Positions 12,072 through 22,032 of a DNA stretch of 64,000 bases are shown piece by piece. The translations under genes were made by a program, and so were the position numbers. The stretch is from Stemphylium vesicarium. Lineage: Eukaryota > Ascomycota > Dothideomycetes > Pleosporales > Pleosporaceae. How positions within the stretch are numbered: the first letter of the stretch is position 1; each line of letters starts with the position of its first letter. Below the pieces are notes generated by a model. The model saw nothing but the letters and a program-made list of their open reading frames with translations. It was not told the DNA's origin and made no database searches. The stretch spans positions 43,581-107,580 of the forward strand of contig QXCR01000126.1 in the NCBI GenBank assembly GCA_004380135.1, read 5' to 3'.

Positions 12072-12329
12072 ATGTGCACGGCCTACCGCATCTACTTTCA
12101 TTGCAGTCACCTCAAGTCTACGACTGTACTTGAACACACGGGCATCGAATGCGTGATCAACAACACAAAGAGCATTACCATAGACGAGAAGTGTCGGCGT
12201 TGTATACAGAGGAATGCACGCCGAAGTGAGCGGCTGCTTGCTACGCCGGATGGGCACGCAGTGCCAACAGTGTTAGAGGGCGATGAAGAAGTCGAGCGAG
12301 CCGTTATTGATGAGCGTCCAGGGCAGTGA
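12072..12329 (+). CDS. Small Cys/His-containing protein (85 aa)
   Basis: Function unknown. A single-exon 85-aa protein opening MCTAYRIYFHCSHLKST, then IECVINNTKS and DEKCRRCIQRNARR. A C-x8-C-x-H start followed by a C-x2-C pair before a basic segment resembles a family of short fungal proteins with one probable zinc-binding site, here recognised by style only. There is no signal peptide, so it is not an obvious secreted effector. It sits 230 bp upstream of the enoyl-CoA hydratase-like pseudogene on the same strand. Confidence 0.5.
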   Translation: MCTAYRIYFHCSHLKSTTVLEHTGIECVINNTKSITIDEKCRRCIQRNARRSERLLATPDGHAVPTVLEGDEEVERAVIDERPGQ

Positions 12330-12557
12330 AATGAATCCGTGTGGCACTTGGTTATTTCTGTCAAAAGCTATCAGGAGAATGATACTCTCATCTACGTAGT
12401 GGTGCGGAGATGCCTACAGCGGTGATGATCAAATTCAGCGACTTGTATTCCGAGGTAACCCAGCCTTCCGCATATACAGGTGCGTCACTGCTGCAATGTG
12501 CCTCAAGTTGGAGGGAGTAAATGATTTTGCGTATCAAAACTTATTCCTGTGCTTACC

Positions 12558-13455
12558 ATGACTCCGCCGCCGCTATCAACGATTCTATGCGAACGCATCT
12601 CAGAGGGCGCAGTTCTATTGAGCTACAACATGCCAAAAAGAGCCAATGCATTCGATCCACAGCAATGTGACGACTTGCGAAAGGGGCTAATATGGGCGCG
12701 AGAAGAGCCAGAAATGAATGTTGCAGTCGTGTAAGTTGCTCATCAATGCACAAGAAGCTATTCAATCCTCACAAGAGCATCACAGTGCCGGCAAGGGCAA
12801 ACACTACTGTGCCGGTCAGTCGAGCCCACATTGCTCAACTACTTGCCAGTACATATATTAACACGCCCCAGGTCGCGCAATGGGCGCTGCATCAAACCCT
12901 ATCGCGTCTGATATTGCCGCAGGTGGTGCGCTCTCCGCTGTGCTATCGACATACCCCAAAGTCCTCATCGCAGCCGTACACGGCGCAAGTATCGGCTGGG
13001 GCTGCACATAACTTTCAGCCTTCGACCTCGTCTATGCACACGGCAGCAGCGCGTTCTTCCAAACACCCTTTGCGAGCCCAGGTATCGTGCCCGAAGGCGG
13101 CTCGAGTTATAATTTCCCCAAGGCTATGGGACAATGGAGTGCGAATGCGCTGCTTTTGGCTGGTGATAAGCTTTCGGCGCAAGAGGCGTGGGTCGGGGGC
13201 TTGGTCACGGGGGTTGTGGAGGCGGAGACAAGGGAAGGCTTTCTGATAGAGGTGCTGAAGAGGGCGAGAAGAATTGGAGGATACTCGGGCGAAGCGCTAC
13301 AGAAGGCGAAGAAGTTGACGATCGAGGCTTCGGGCGATGTGGAGGCGAGGAGGGAGGCCGGTGAGAGGGAGGGGAGGGATTTGACGGTTATGTTCGAGAG
13401 AGAGGATACGAAGAGGCGGTTGGCTGCATTCGGCGGAAGAAAAGTGAACATTTAG
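12558..13455 (+). pseudogene. Enoyl-CoA hydratase/isomerase (crotonase) with an in-frame stop
   Basis: Crotonase-fold protein of the kind that acts on enoyl-CoA in fatty-acid beta-oxidation. Three exons join in phase: 12558-12730, 12786-12814 and 12872-13455, with 55- and 57-nt introns. The product would be 261 aa. The splices rebuild VVAGKGKHYCAGR, the family's oxyanion-hole segment, and exon 3 has VHGASIGWGCT then LSAFDLVYA, TPFASPGIVPEGGSS and the LLLAGDKLSAQEA helix. Between GCT and LSAFDL the frame meets TAA at 13009-13011, where a Gln (CAA) would fit, a single C-to-T change. No intron of plausible size removes it: the only GT...AG pair around it is 31 nt and would delete the second oxyanion-hole loop. 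Everything downstream stays open, so the loss is recent, or the base is a sequencing error. Confidence 0.75.
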
Positions 13456-13719
13456 ATCCGTCATTCCTACTGTTTTTAAGTCCAATATAAGAGTTCAAGT
13501 ACGTGCACGTCTTCAGGCTCTGTTCGGAAGAGGACGCATTATCGTCGCGGTATGAGAGAAGGGTCCGATGCGCGGCCGCTTAGTGCCGGCTACTATCGAT
13601 AGCCTTGGTTCCGACGGTCATTCCGACCGACTCATCCCACATGCTCTTCTCCAAAACAGCAGCAATCAAGAAGTCCTAACATCTCTTCTTATAAAGCATA
13701 CCGAGTTGAACTTTGAGAA

Positions 13720-14775
13720 ATGGCAAGAGTTGAAGGAGCTCCAGCACACGGCGCAGTAGCGCATCTACTCCCGCAAACCTACAAGAGGTACATATCGGAA
13801 TGGCTGGAGGAGGATACGCCGAGTTTCGACTACGGCGGCTTCGTTGTTGGAGAAGAAATGTCTGAGGCCAAGTTGCTTGGAAAGAGCGAGGTAAGTGCAT
13901 TCAACGCCATGAGGTTCACTTTCGCTGATGCAGGATAGGGCATAGTTGCTGGCGTGCCATTCTTCGATGAAGTGTTCCGGCAACTAGGCTGCACGTGAGT
14001 CCTGTCATTATTCCCAAGGCAACCTTGGAAGCTCGGAAGCGGTTGGAAGCTGACACCTGCTAGCGTAGAGTGGCATGTCAAGGAAGGTACCTCTTTCCAG
14101 CCCATTACCCACTGCGCCACGGTCCGCGGGCCCGTCCGGCATCTGCTTCTCGGCGAGCGCGTAGCCCTCAATACTCTCGCTCGCTGCTCTGGCATCGCCA
14201 CTAAGAGCAACAAGCTGCTCACGCTTTTGCGTGGAGCTGGCTACCCTAATATCCTCGCTGGCACCCGGAAGACCACACCTGGATTCCGACTTGTAGAAAA
14301 GTACGGCATGCTGGTCGGTGGCGTGGATGCGCACCGCGTGGACTTGAGTGCTATGACAATGCTGAAAGACAATCACATTGTTGCGGCGGGAAGCATCACG
14401 AACGCTGTGAGAGCAGCCAAGGCGGCAGGCGGTTTCGCAATCAAAGTCGAGGTCGAATGCCAATCCTTCGAAGAAGCAGATGAGGCAATCGCAGCGGGCG
14501 CTGATATTGTTATGTTGGACAATTTTACTCCTGAAGGCGTCCAGGTCGCTGCGAAAGACTTGAAAGATAAATGGGGACGTGGCACTGGAGATAGGAAGCA
14601 GTTCTTGGTTGAGGTCAGTGGCGGGCTGACCGAGTACAACGTGGAGAGGTATGTCTGTGGTGATATTGACATTGTGAGCACGAGCAGCATACATCAAGGA
14701 GTGCCCCATGTGGACTTCTCGCTCAAAATTGTGCCGAAGAGCAAGAAAGAAGGCGGAGAAAGTGTAGCGGTATAG
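13720..14775 (+). CDS. BNA6: Nicotinate-nucleotide pyrophosphorylase (quinolinate phosphoribosyltransferase)
   Basis: Converts quinolinate and PRPP to nicotinate mononucleotide, CO2 and PPi in de novo NAD synthesis from tryptophan. Three exons: 13720-13890, 13939-13994 and 14064-14775 (312 aa), joined in phase. The N-terminal domain has EEDTPSFDYGGFVV and GVPFFDEVFRQLGC; the barrel has LLLGERVALNTLARCSGIAT, the PRPP-site AGTRKTTPGFRLVEKYGM, GVDAHRVDLS, MLKDNHI, VEVEC, IVMLDNFTP and VEVSGGLTEYNV, ending in VDFSLKI. These cover all known substrate-binding basic residues of the family. The first intron could end at either of two AG sites; TAG at 13938 is the one that keeps frame and restores GIVAGVPF. 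The start at 13720 gives a 10-15 residue extension ahead of HLLPQTYKRYISEWL, as in relatives. Confidence 0.94.
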
Positions 14776-15165
14776 TCTGGGCGCGTCTCATAGAAATGAT
14801 GAGTAGTGTCTGCGTGTCTCGGAGAGTAGCTGGTTGACAGACACTCTCGAGGTGAGACCAGAATAAAGATGATTCATTCACTACAGCCACTATGGGCTCT
14901 CCGTTACATTCACCATGAAGAGCTGCTAAACAAGTCAGGCAAATACATGGCTATTGTTCAAGTTACATGAAAATAGCAACAATATACTACGCACATTGTC
15001 GTGTCATAGCGTCATTTTGCAACACTTATTACTTCAGTCTCCCCATTCAATGTCCCCACCACCCAACTACATTCCCGAATAACCTTTTTCCGCTCCACAA
15101 CACGCTCTTTTTTGTTACCATCAGCTACTACCGGGCTGGAGACCCATTGACGCCAAATTCTAGCA
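14776..15165. other. Intergenic, GH16 promoter
   Basis: About 390 bp with no gene. The right half is pyrimidine-rich (CTCCCC, CCACCACCC, TCCGCTCC), usual just upstream of fungal start codons. Confidence 0.45.
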
Positions 15166-16374
15166 ATGCGCTCCCCGAGTCTTCTCAATACTGCGGTGCT
15201 GGCCACCCTAACCATCTTTAGCAGCGCGCACGAAGGCCATCCTACAGAAGGTGGAAAATACACACTCACTGATGATTTCACCTATAAGAGCTTTTTCTCC
15301 GCTTTCGACTTCTTCGACGGGCCGGACCCCACTAAGGGATTTGTCAAGTACCAGAATCTGGAGTCTGCCATCCAGCGGGGCTTGATTGGCTATCTTGAAG
15401 ACACACAGTCTGTATTCATGGGTGTCGATCATACTAATAAGAATGAAGCTGGGCGCGCCTCTGTCCGGCTCGAAAGTAAAAAGAGCTGGAACATAGGCTT
15501 GTTTATCGCAGATATACGCCATATGCCACCTTCTGAATGTGGTGTATGGCCTGCCCTGTGGCTGTTATCCTCTTCTGAAGAGTGGCCCAAGGGAGGAGAA
15601 ATCGATTTGGTTGAAGGTGTGAACGACTACGAAACAAACTCTGTTACGCTGCATACCTCTAAAGATTGTATGGTCGACAACACTACCACCCCTGCTGGAG
15701 GCTCGGGAGATATCGGTGATATCAATGTACCATTCACTGGGCTCATGTCTACGGACGATTGCGATGTCGAAGCACTAGGCCAAGACAAAAACGTAGGTTG
15801 CTCTATTCACGCCCCAGAAGCCCCTTCTGGTCCCCAAACAGGAAGAATGGACAACGCCGATGGCGAGACATCCCTCCCATCATACGGAACTGAGTTCAAC
15901 AAGGCTTCCGGAGGAGTCTACTCCATGGAGTGGACAACAACCGGTATCTCAGCTTGGTTCTTTCCGCGCGACTCCCCAGTCTTCACCGAACACTTCTCCC
16001 AAGATAACACTGAACCTGGCCCTTCCACTTGGGGTACACCTATAGCGAAATTCAGCGGCTTAGGCTGCGACTTCACCGAGCGCTTCAGGGATCTCAAGAT
16101 CATTTTCAACACCGCGTTTTGCGGAGAATGGGCAGGCAAGGAGTGGGACAAGAGCTGCGCGAAGAAGACTGGCGTGGATACCTGCGATGCATATGTTCGC
16201 GAAAATCCAAACGCATTCAAAGAGGCGTATTGGGAAGTCGCGGGATTGAAATGGTTTCAGAAAGGTGTTGCAGAGGAGGGGGCGAAGCGTGACACTATTT
16301 CATCGGTGTCGAAGCGCAGTGCCGGAGAGGCTGCGCGTGTTGGTCTCATGAGAAATTCGAGCTGGTGGTTCTGA
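15166..16374 (+). CDS. Secreted GH16 endo-1,3(4)-beta-glucanase
   Basis: Cleaves beta-1,3/1,4-linked glucan outside the cell, by family knowledge in wall remodelling or plant/fungal glucan breakdown. A single exon of 402 aa. The first 20 residues (LLNTAVLATLTIFSSAH) form a signal peptide. The retaining-glycosidase motif is GGEIDLVEGVN, with nucleophile E145, assisting D147 and acid/base E150. Upstream lies PPSECGVWPALWLLSS and downstream YSMEWTTTGISAWFFPRDS and FNTAFCGEWAGKEW, all typical of the fungal mixed-linked glucanase branch. Paired cysteines (GCDF, FCGEW, SCAKK, TCDAY) fit a secreted protein. After the catalytic domain come about 35 residues with two KR sites and no carbohydrate-binding module or GPI signal. 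Confidence 0.92.
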   Translation: MRSPSLLNTAVLATLTIFSSAHEGHPTEGGKYTLTDDFTYKSFFSAFDFFDGPDPTKGFVKYQNLESAIQRGLIGYLEDTQSVFMGVDHTNKNEAGRASVRLESKKSWNIGLFIADIRHMPPSECGVWPALWLLSSSEEWPKGGEIDLVEGVNDYETNSVTLHTSKDCMVDNTTTPAGGSGDIGDINVPFTGLMSTDDCDVEALGQDKNVGCSIHAPEAPSGPQTGRMDNADGETSLPSYGTEFNKASGGVYSMEWTTTGISAWFFPRDSPVFTEHFSQDNTEPGPSTWGTPIAKFSGLGCDFTERFRDLKIIFNTAFCGEWAGKEWDKSCAKKTGVDTCDAYVRENPNAFKEAYWEVAGLKWFQKGVAEEGAKRDTISSVSKRSAGEAARVGLMRNSSWWF

Positions 16375-17074
16375 TTGCAGACGCGGGGTCACATTCTCCT
16401 GGAATGGAAAATGTTATTGTGTGTTGCTTTTTTGTCCGCGCGTCAGTTCTATGACCATGGCTTGCTTCTACCCGTATGAAAAATCGTATGTTCCTTACTA
16501 TCTGTGGCGCATACCATGCACGTGTCAGTCGAAACGCTGATTCGTTAATTGAGAGTCGATACTTGTAATCAGACGTGAATCTTATCTTACAATTTTGTCA
16601 TGCTATAAATCCCTCTCAGATGATTTGGTTGATGCCAGAGAGTATGCTTATTGTTCGGAAGCGCCTGGCTCTTTTCAGCTAGCGTTGCCCTACCTCCGAA
16701 GTCTTCACCGACGCATCACGAAAAGCTCCATGACTACTACAACATCGTCGTCATTTCCATTCGGACAGGCTACTGAGCCTTAGCCCCCAACGCATCTGAG
16801 CGATTCATGGTCTGCTGATCTTCACTATCTCGATTAGCACTTCGGGAGCTTTGCGTGCACAATGACCGTCTCTGATAATAATCAATCAGCGGAAAAGATA
16901 ACGCGCTACAATCTACCAAATGGCATGGTGCGCTTATATCAGCTTCCTACGCAAGTACTCATATCATGTTCCTGCCTGGAAGTTCATTAACGCAGGTGTA
17001 GTTTCCGTGCCAAGATCGTCCAAGTTCGGCTCGGGCAGTATCAGTACGTTTATGATACGCCAGGCGTACAACAA
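16375..17074. other. Intergenic, leading to a decayed BTB gene
   Basis: About 700 bp. An ATG at 16862 opens a 22-codon stretch (MTVSDNNQSAEKIT) that may be the first exon of the BTB gene to its right, and TTC-frame coding resumes near 17003, but I could not join the two in phase, so the link is not asserted. Confidence 0.35.
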
Positions 17075-17834
17075 ATGCATGATGCGCTAGAAGACCAAAG
17101 GCCAGCTAATCCATGCATCAATTCAGGGCAGAGTAAAGTGATCGACTACTTCGTCAGTAGTCATAAGACGGATAAGACACAAGTTCGGAAAGTTGAAAAC
17201 GTGTTTCGCGTACGTGAGAACGTTCTGTGCCAAACCTCAGGCTTTTTCCAGACTGCTACAAAGCCGATATGGAATGGCGAGCCTCAAAGACCAATCGATC
17301 TTACAAACGAGGTAAATTCAATCTTTGAGCAGTACTTGCACTGGTTATACAGCGGTAAAATCGCAATAATGTACTCTGATGATGTCGAAGAACAGTACCA
17401 GGATGATTGTGGGAAGGCATCTTATGGCGACACAAATTATCTTCCTCTAAGTGATCTAGTTGAGCAGTATCTTTTCGGAGAAAAGATTATGTATCCAACG
17501 TTTCAAAACGCAGTCATGAAAGCTTTGATGAGTTTTCTGACCTGCAACCGAGCTACCCTTCCCAACTTCCGGATCATTCAGGAGGTGTATAAAGGCACCA
17601 CAGCTTCCCCCAATGAGAAAGCTGCTTGTAGATCTCGGTGTTCACTGCACAACTTGGGCTTCAGAAGTTGCTGGTATCGTGGAGGGTGGTGGGAAGGGGT
17701 TTGCCCAGGACCTCTTAAGTCCCTTGGTAGATCAGAGGGATAGAGCTTCCTTGAAATGCAAACATGGCAGGCCGTGGAGTTGTCCAAATAATCAGTCTTA
17801 CTTCAAGGATATCATCGCTGGGCCAAAGGAATGA
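17075..17834 (+). pseudogene. BTB/POZ-domain protein gene with a frameshift
   Basis: Fungal BTB proteins of this kind pair a POZ dimerisation domain with a short conserved C-terminal region; most have unknown partners. The core is readable: RVRENVLCQTSGFFQTATKP, then PIDLTNEVNSIFEQYLHWLY and SDLVEQYLFGEKI. After VYKGTTASP (about 17608) the conserved tail continues only in the next frame, opening MRKLLVDLGVHCTTWASEV and running to 17834. One extra C in the run CCCCC at about 17607-17611 would explain it. The N-terminal side is also unusual, with a degraded stretch before RVRENV and no clear start. I call it a pseudogene; a missed intron is possible but none fits. It lies next to a second broken BTB gene. 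Confidence 0.6.
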
Positions 17835-18163
17835 TGCTAGAGAACATCCAGATATGTCATCGGCAAAATGGGAAGCGCGACAGTGGGCGATGGGTCATAT
17901 CAAGAAAGCAGACTTAACTCAGTCAAGTATCAGACTTAGAGCCGTCCAGAGTCATATCATCGCTCCTGAAGTCTCACCGCTGCTGAAAAGAACGTGATGC
18001 GTGGCTTGGCAAGCATACTACTACCAGTCGCGCTCACACTCACCTTCACAACGTTGCCCTCTGCTAGCGGAAAATAGCGCAACGTCTTTCTTAACCCTAC
18101 TGCACTCGATATTATGCCAGAATACTCCGAGATCTCTCAAGTCCACCCATCAACACATCAATA

Positions 18164-19162
18164 ATGACCCCAAGTGGCAGCCCAGCAGCCAAGCGGAGGA
18201 AGGTGCTACCATCCAGTGTATTTAACTCCAGTGATCTTCCAAAGTGAGTCGCAAGAGAATCAAAATACGACATGATGCTAACGTGGCTTAGTGTGAAGAG
18301 CGAAATAGTGGCAGGTGTGGTGGGTGGCAAATGCGTCCCTTTTCAATCCCAGGCGAAAGACGGAAATGCCTGCGGTAAACACGACAGACAGACGCATACC
18401 GGGCTCATTAGAGATGAAAGCACTACAAGCGACGAATCTACCGCATAAAGTTCTGGCATTGCTACAGGTGCTCTCGAGAACACCGAGGGACGTGACCCCG
18501 CCCAAGGCAACGTCACCATCAATGCAGACTCCGCCAATCCCACCTGCTTCCCGGAAAATCCCCGTCTCTTCTTTCACGTCCACAAATCAATACTCACCCG
18601 GACCTCTACATTCTTCCAGAATGCTACAAAGCGTGTCTGGATGGGCTCTTCCCCTCGCCCCGTCGATCTCAGCAACGAAGACCCGGTAGTGTCCAATCTC
18701 TACGTTCAATGGCTTTAATCCGATGTCATCGCTGTAGAAATTTCCTCTGTATCAGATGCAGAAGCTACGGGTGAGCGTCTGGCCGTGGTTGTCACTGGCC
18801 ACCTACTCAAATGTTACGTCCTCTGCGACCCACTACTCGATTCCACCTACCAAGACGCTGTCATGAGCGCAATGGTCGATTGTGTGGTCGAAAACCAATT
18901 TTCCATTAACGAGGAGGATGTTGAGAGAGTTTACAAGCGAACGGCAAAGGGCTCGCCGCTAAGAAGGCTGATGGTGGACTTTTGGGTTTGGTTTTCTCAG
19001 GAAGATTGGCTTGATGCGGAGATTGTTAGAGATTCAGGGGCGGAATTGGCAGATGATCTCATTAAGGCGTTTGTTAGGTTTCGACTTAACAGCACTGATA
19101 TCAAACACCACCGTAAGCCTTGGATAGCAAATCCGGAGATTTACTATCTGGAGAAGAAGTGA
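18164..19162 (+). pseudogene. BTB/POZ-domain protein gene with two in-frame stops
   Basis: Exon 1 18164-18243 encodes a basic leader (MTPSGSPAAKRRKVLPSS), a 48-nt intron follows (18244-18291, GTGAGT, branch GCTAAC), and the frame then runs without a shift from 18292 to the stop at 19162. It encodes the BTB core (LFFHVHKSILTRTSTFFQNA, RPVDLSNEDPVVSNLYVQWL) and the conserved tail (SPLRRLMVDFWVWFSQEDWL). Two TAA codons interrupt it: 18446-18448 before the domain, and 18716-18718 within QWL-stop-SD where relatives have a Tyr codon. The total would be 316 aa. The retained frame with only nonsense changes points to recent or point-mutational loss. The gene is a diverged tandem neighbour of the frameshifted BTB gene to the left. 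Confidence 0.7.
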
Positions 19163-19535
19163 GACAGAAAGACAAAGTAACTTCCAGCGCGGTACTTAGT
19201 TGAGAAATTCTAGCGAGCAGGCGCTAGGAGGCTTAAAGATCTATGGTACTTGTTATGACGAGACACATGGCAAGGATCGAGCAGTGACGAGTCCTATGCA
19301 CGACCTTGTCAGTTCAACCACCAGTTCTTAGTTTGTGATAAGTATCCGGGCGACGCACCAAGCATATCTCTCTTACAACATTAGCAATGCAATTGTGTCA
19401 AGTAGTAACACCACAGAACTTGCAAGTAACAGGTCATTCGTATCTTGCATTATTCGTTACATCGCATCGCATACCGCATCTGTCAGTAGGGTCTGCAACC
19501 TCCTTCAGCCTTTCAACCCCCCATTTTTATAAAGC
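19163..19535. other. Intergenic, convergent 3' ends
   Basis: Lies between the BTB pseudogene (+) and the MFS gene (-). No gene; the open frames at 19335-19677 are antisense to the MFS last exon. Confidence 0.45.
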
Positions 19536-21197
19536 TCAAATAGTATATCTAAATCTGGGACTATCGTCTCCCAACTCAGCGACCTCTTCGTCACTCATAC
19601 CCTCGATCAAATGCTCTTCCTCACCTCTCTCACGCTTGGTGTTCATCTTGTTGAAATGGAACCACATGATGCAGTAGCATATACACGCGAAACCGACCAT
19701 GGCCATGGTGATGCCGTGACCTTTGACAAAGCGGGGCCGATCGACTGTTGGGTAGATCTATCTTAGGTTAATACAGTGCTTACACCGACATGCTAAATCA
19801 GGGCGAGGAAAGGTTGAAGGAACTTACAAAAGCACTCATGATACCCGCACAATTTCCGATACTAAGCTGCAAACCCGTCGCTGTAGTCCTCTTGCCGTAC
19901 CGAGGAAGATTCGTAGGGAGCCAAGCTAGTGGCAAGCCGACACATACGTACAGACCCATGGCGACCAGGAAGCAGCCAGCGTAGCGCACTCCGGAGCTGG
20001 CGGGACTAATCAACAGGGCGTAACCGACGATGCTGACGATACCGAGCAACACGCTGTAGAGCCCACGCTTCTGCTGGCGATCGGAGAAGTGCGCAACTAC
20101 AAGGTACGTGATGGCGCCCAGCGCGTAGCAAGGAATGGTCAAGACTTGGATCATGGCGCTGCTAGCCGTTGTGTTGATGGACCGGATGATTGTCGGCAAG
20201 AAGGTCGAGTAACCGTAAAGCATGGTGTCGGAACCAAATTGAGCGAAGCAAAACGTCCAGACCTTCCAATCTTTGAAACACTTCTTCACGTCATCCCAGT
20301 GAAACTCGGCTGCCTTCTTGGTGTAACCTGTCTGTCGCTTGAGACGCGCGGCTGCAAAGGCTCTCTCTTCGGCAGTGAAGAAGTAGGCGCTTTCTGGAGT
20401 GTCGGGCAGCACGAACCAGGTCGCAATACCCAGGATGAATGTCGGAAGCCCTTCGATTATCATGATCCACCTCCAGCTTTCGTACCGGAAATGTCAGTTT
20501 ATCACCGAGACCTGGATAGGAGGAAAAATTACTTACCCACTGAGACCGGCTGTGCCGTCCATGTGGCCGATAGCATAGGCCAAAAGACCACCACAGGCTC
20601 CAGCAAGAGCAGCAGAGACGAACAAATAGCCGATGCGAAGTGCAAGTTCGCGTTTGGTGTAAAAGAAGGTTAGGTAGACTGCCATACCGGGGAACAAGCC
20701 TCCTTCAACGGCCCCGAGAAGCAGACGGCATGCAATAAGACCGCCGTAACTTTGGACTATACCAGTCAAAGTTGCGATGATGCCCCAGGCTGTGGTAATG
20801 AAGGCAATCCATCGGGAAGGCGTGAGCTTCTTCAGGACCAAGTTTGAAGGAACTTCGGATAAGATGTAGGTGACGAAGAGAATCGACACTGCAGTCTGGA
20901 ATTGAGAGTCGTCCATATTCAGATCTTCTTGTAGGCCATATAGGCGGGCATTGCCAATGTTGACTCTAGGGCTCTAGTCAGCGCGCTTGCGAATCAAGTG
21001 ATTTTGGCCATCACGTACCTGTCTAAAAAGCTGAACAGATACAGCAGCATCACTACCGGAATAATGTAGAGATCAAGCTTGCGCACAAGCTTGGCCTCAA
21101 AGACGGGATCAATGCCATTCAGCTGACTCCCAATCTCCTCACTCTCTTTTCCAGCATCTGGAACTGCCGCATCGTAGCGTTTCTCGATGTCGCTCAT
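19536..21197 (-). CDS. MFS permease, Dal5/TNA1-like
   Basis: Second member of the ACS branch of major facilitators, a plasma-membrane importer of an organic anion or vitamin; the substrate is not deducible. Four exons join in frame: 21197-21019, 20965-20537, 20476-19828 and 19757-19536 (492 aa). Signatures are LYLFSFLDRVNIGNARLYGL rebuilt by the first splice, YILSEVPSNLVLKKLTPSRW in TM2, CRLLLGAVEGGLFPGMAVYL in TM4, WRWIMIIEGLPTFILG across the second splice, and PTNLPRYGKRTTATGLQLSI near TM10. The last exon supplies IYPTVDRPRFVKGHG, the final helix and an acidic tail ending SPRFRYTI. It is only distantly similar to the MFS gene at 7.6-9.5 kb. The Zn2Cys6 regulator gene lies 835 bp upstream on the same strand and could control it, by inference. 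Confidence 0.93.
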
Positions 21198-22032
21198 GTT
21201 GTCGTCAGAATCCTAGTGTTGTTCCTCGGAGAATTAATGCCAATCGATGACTCGTCGCGAGGTCGCGTGGACGATGTTTTTGTCACCCCCTGTTGTCGCA
21301 ATTGTGAACTAATAAGCAGGACCAGAACTGCTCTTATTCAATCCAGCCAAATGTCGGCACCGTCATCCTGTCATATACTTGTGTTTGCCACGAGACGGAG
21401 ACACCTTGTGCTTTTAAATCAGTCGCATTCGACATCGGACGACTCTGCAGGGACCCACTCTAGGAAGAATTGCAGATCCATGGCGGGGCTGGAACCAATG
21501 GAGTCAAGCGCTAGCCTTTTGTAGTATGACGTTTGCGCCTACCCTGTGCGTGGCACAGATATGCCGCTGGGCAACTGATAACGAACCAACGGTTAAACGG
21601 CTTCCTGGATGCCAATGTCCAAGGTTGGGGGAGTATTGAGTGAAAGATGGGGGGCTATTCTTTTGGTGACTATGCTCAATCATGCGCGAATGGATGTGGC
21701 AGCCTCTTTTATCAACTGACATCTTGTTTGCATTAGTCTGGAGTAATGCATCGCTTAGCCGATGCGATTTGTATCTAGCCTCGCTGTCCAACCAAACAAC
21801 CGCTGTACCAGTATTGGTAACCCACGGTTGACATCACTGCAGATCGGCGGTCCTTTGCCGATCGCTGCTGACCTGGCATCGGATTACACAATGTCAGCTC
21901 TCTTCTCGTCCATAATAACATCACGCATTCAAGACGGTACACCTCCTATGCTTCCAGTCGTCAGTTGCAGTTGTTATTGTTATTTCAATCTTGTCCCGCC
22001 TATGCTTTGTACCAAAATCCATACGACCATGT
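21198..22032. other. Intergenic, MFS promoter and regulator 3' side
   Basis: About 830 bp without a gene. Frames at 21216-21524, 21504-21791 and 21762-22097 show no domains. It includes ATCGGCGGTCCTTTGCCGAT (21842-21861), an imperfect inverted repeat of the CGGN(x)CCG kind that Zn2Cys6 factors bind, but this is only a candidate site. Confidence 0.35.

Noticed and set aside
12072..12329. Secreted Cys-rich effector
   Set aside because: Cysteines are present but there is no signal peptide.
12993..13023. Possible intron that would remove the in-frame TAA of the crotonase gene
   Set aside because: Only 31 nt and it would delete a conserved oxyanion-hole loop, so the stop is taken as real in this sequence.
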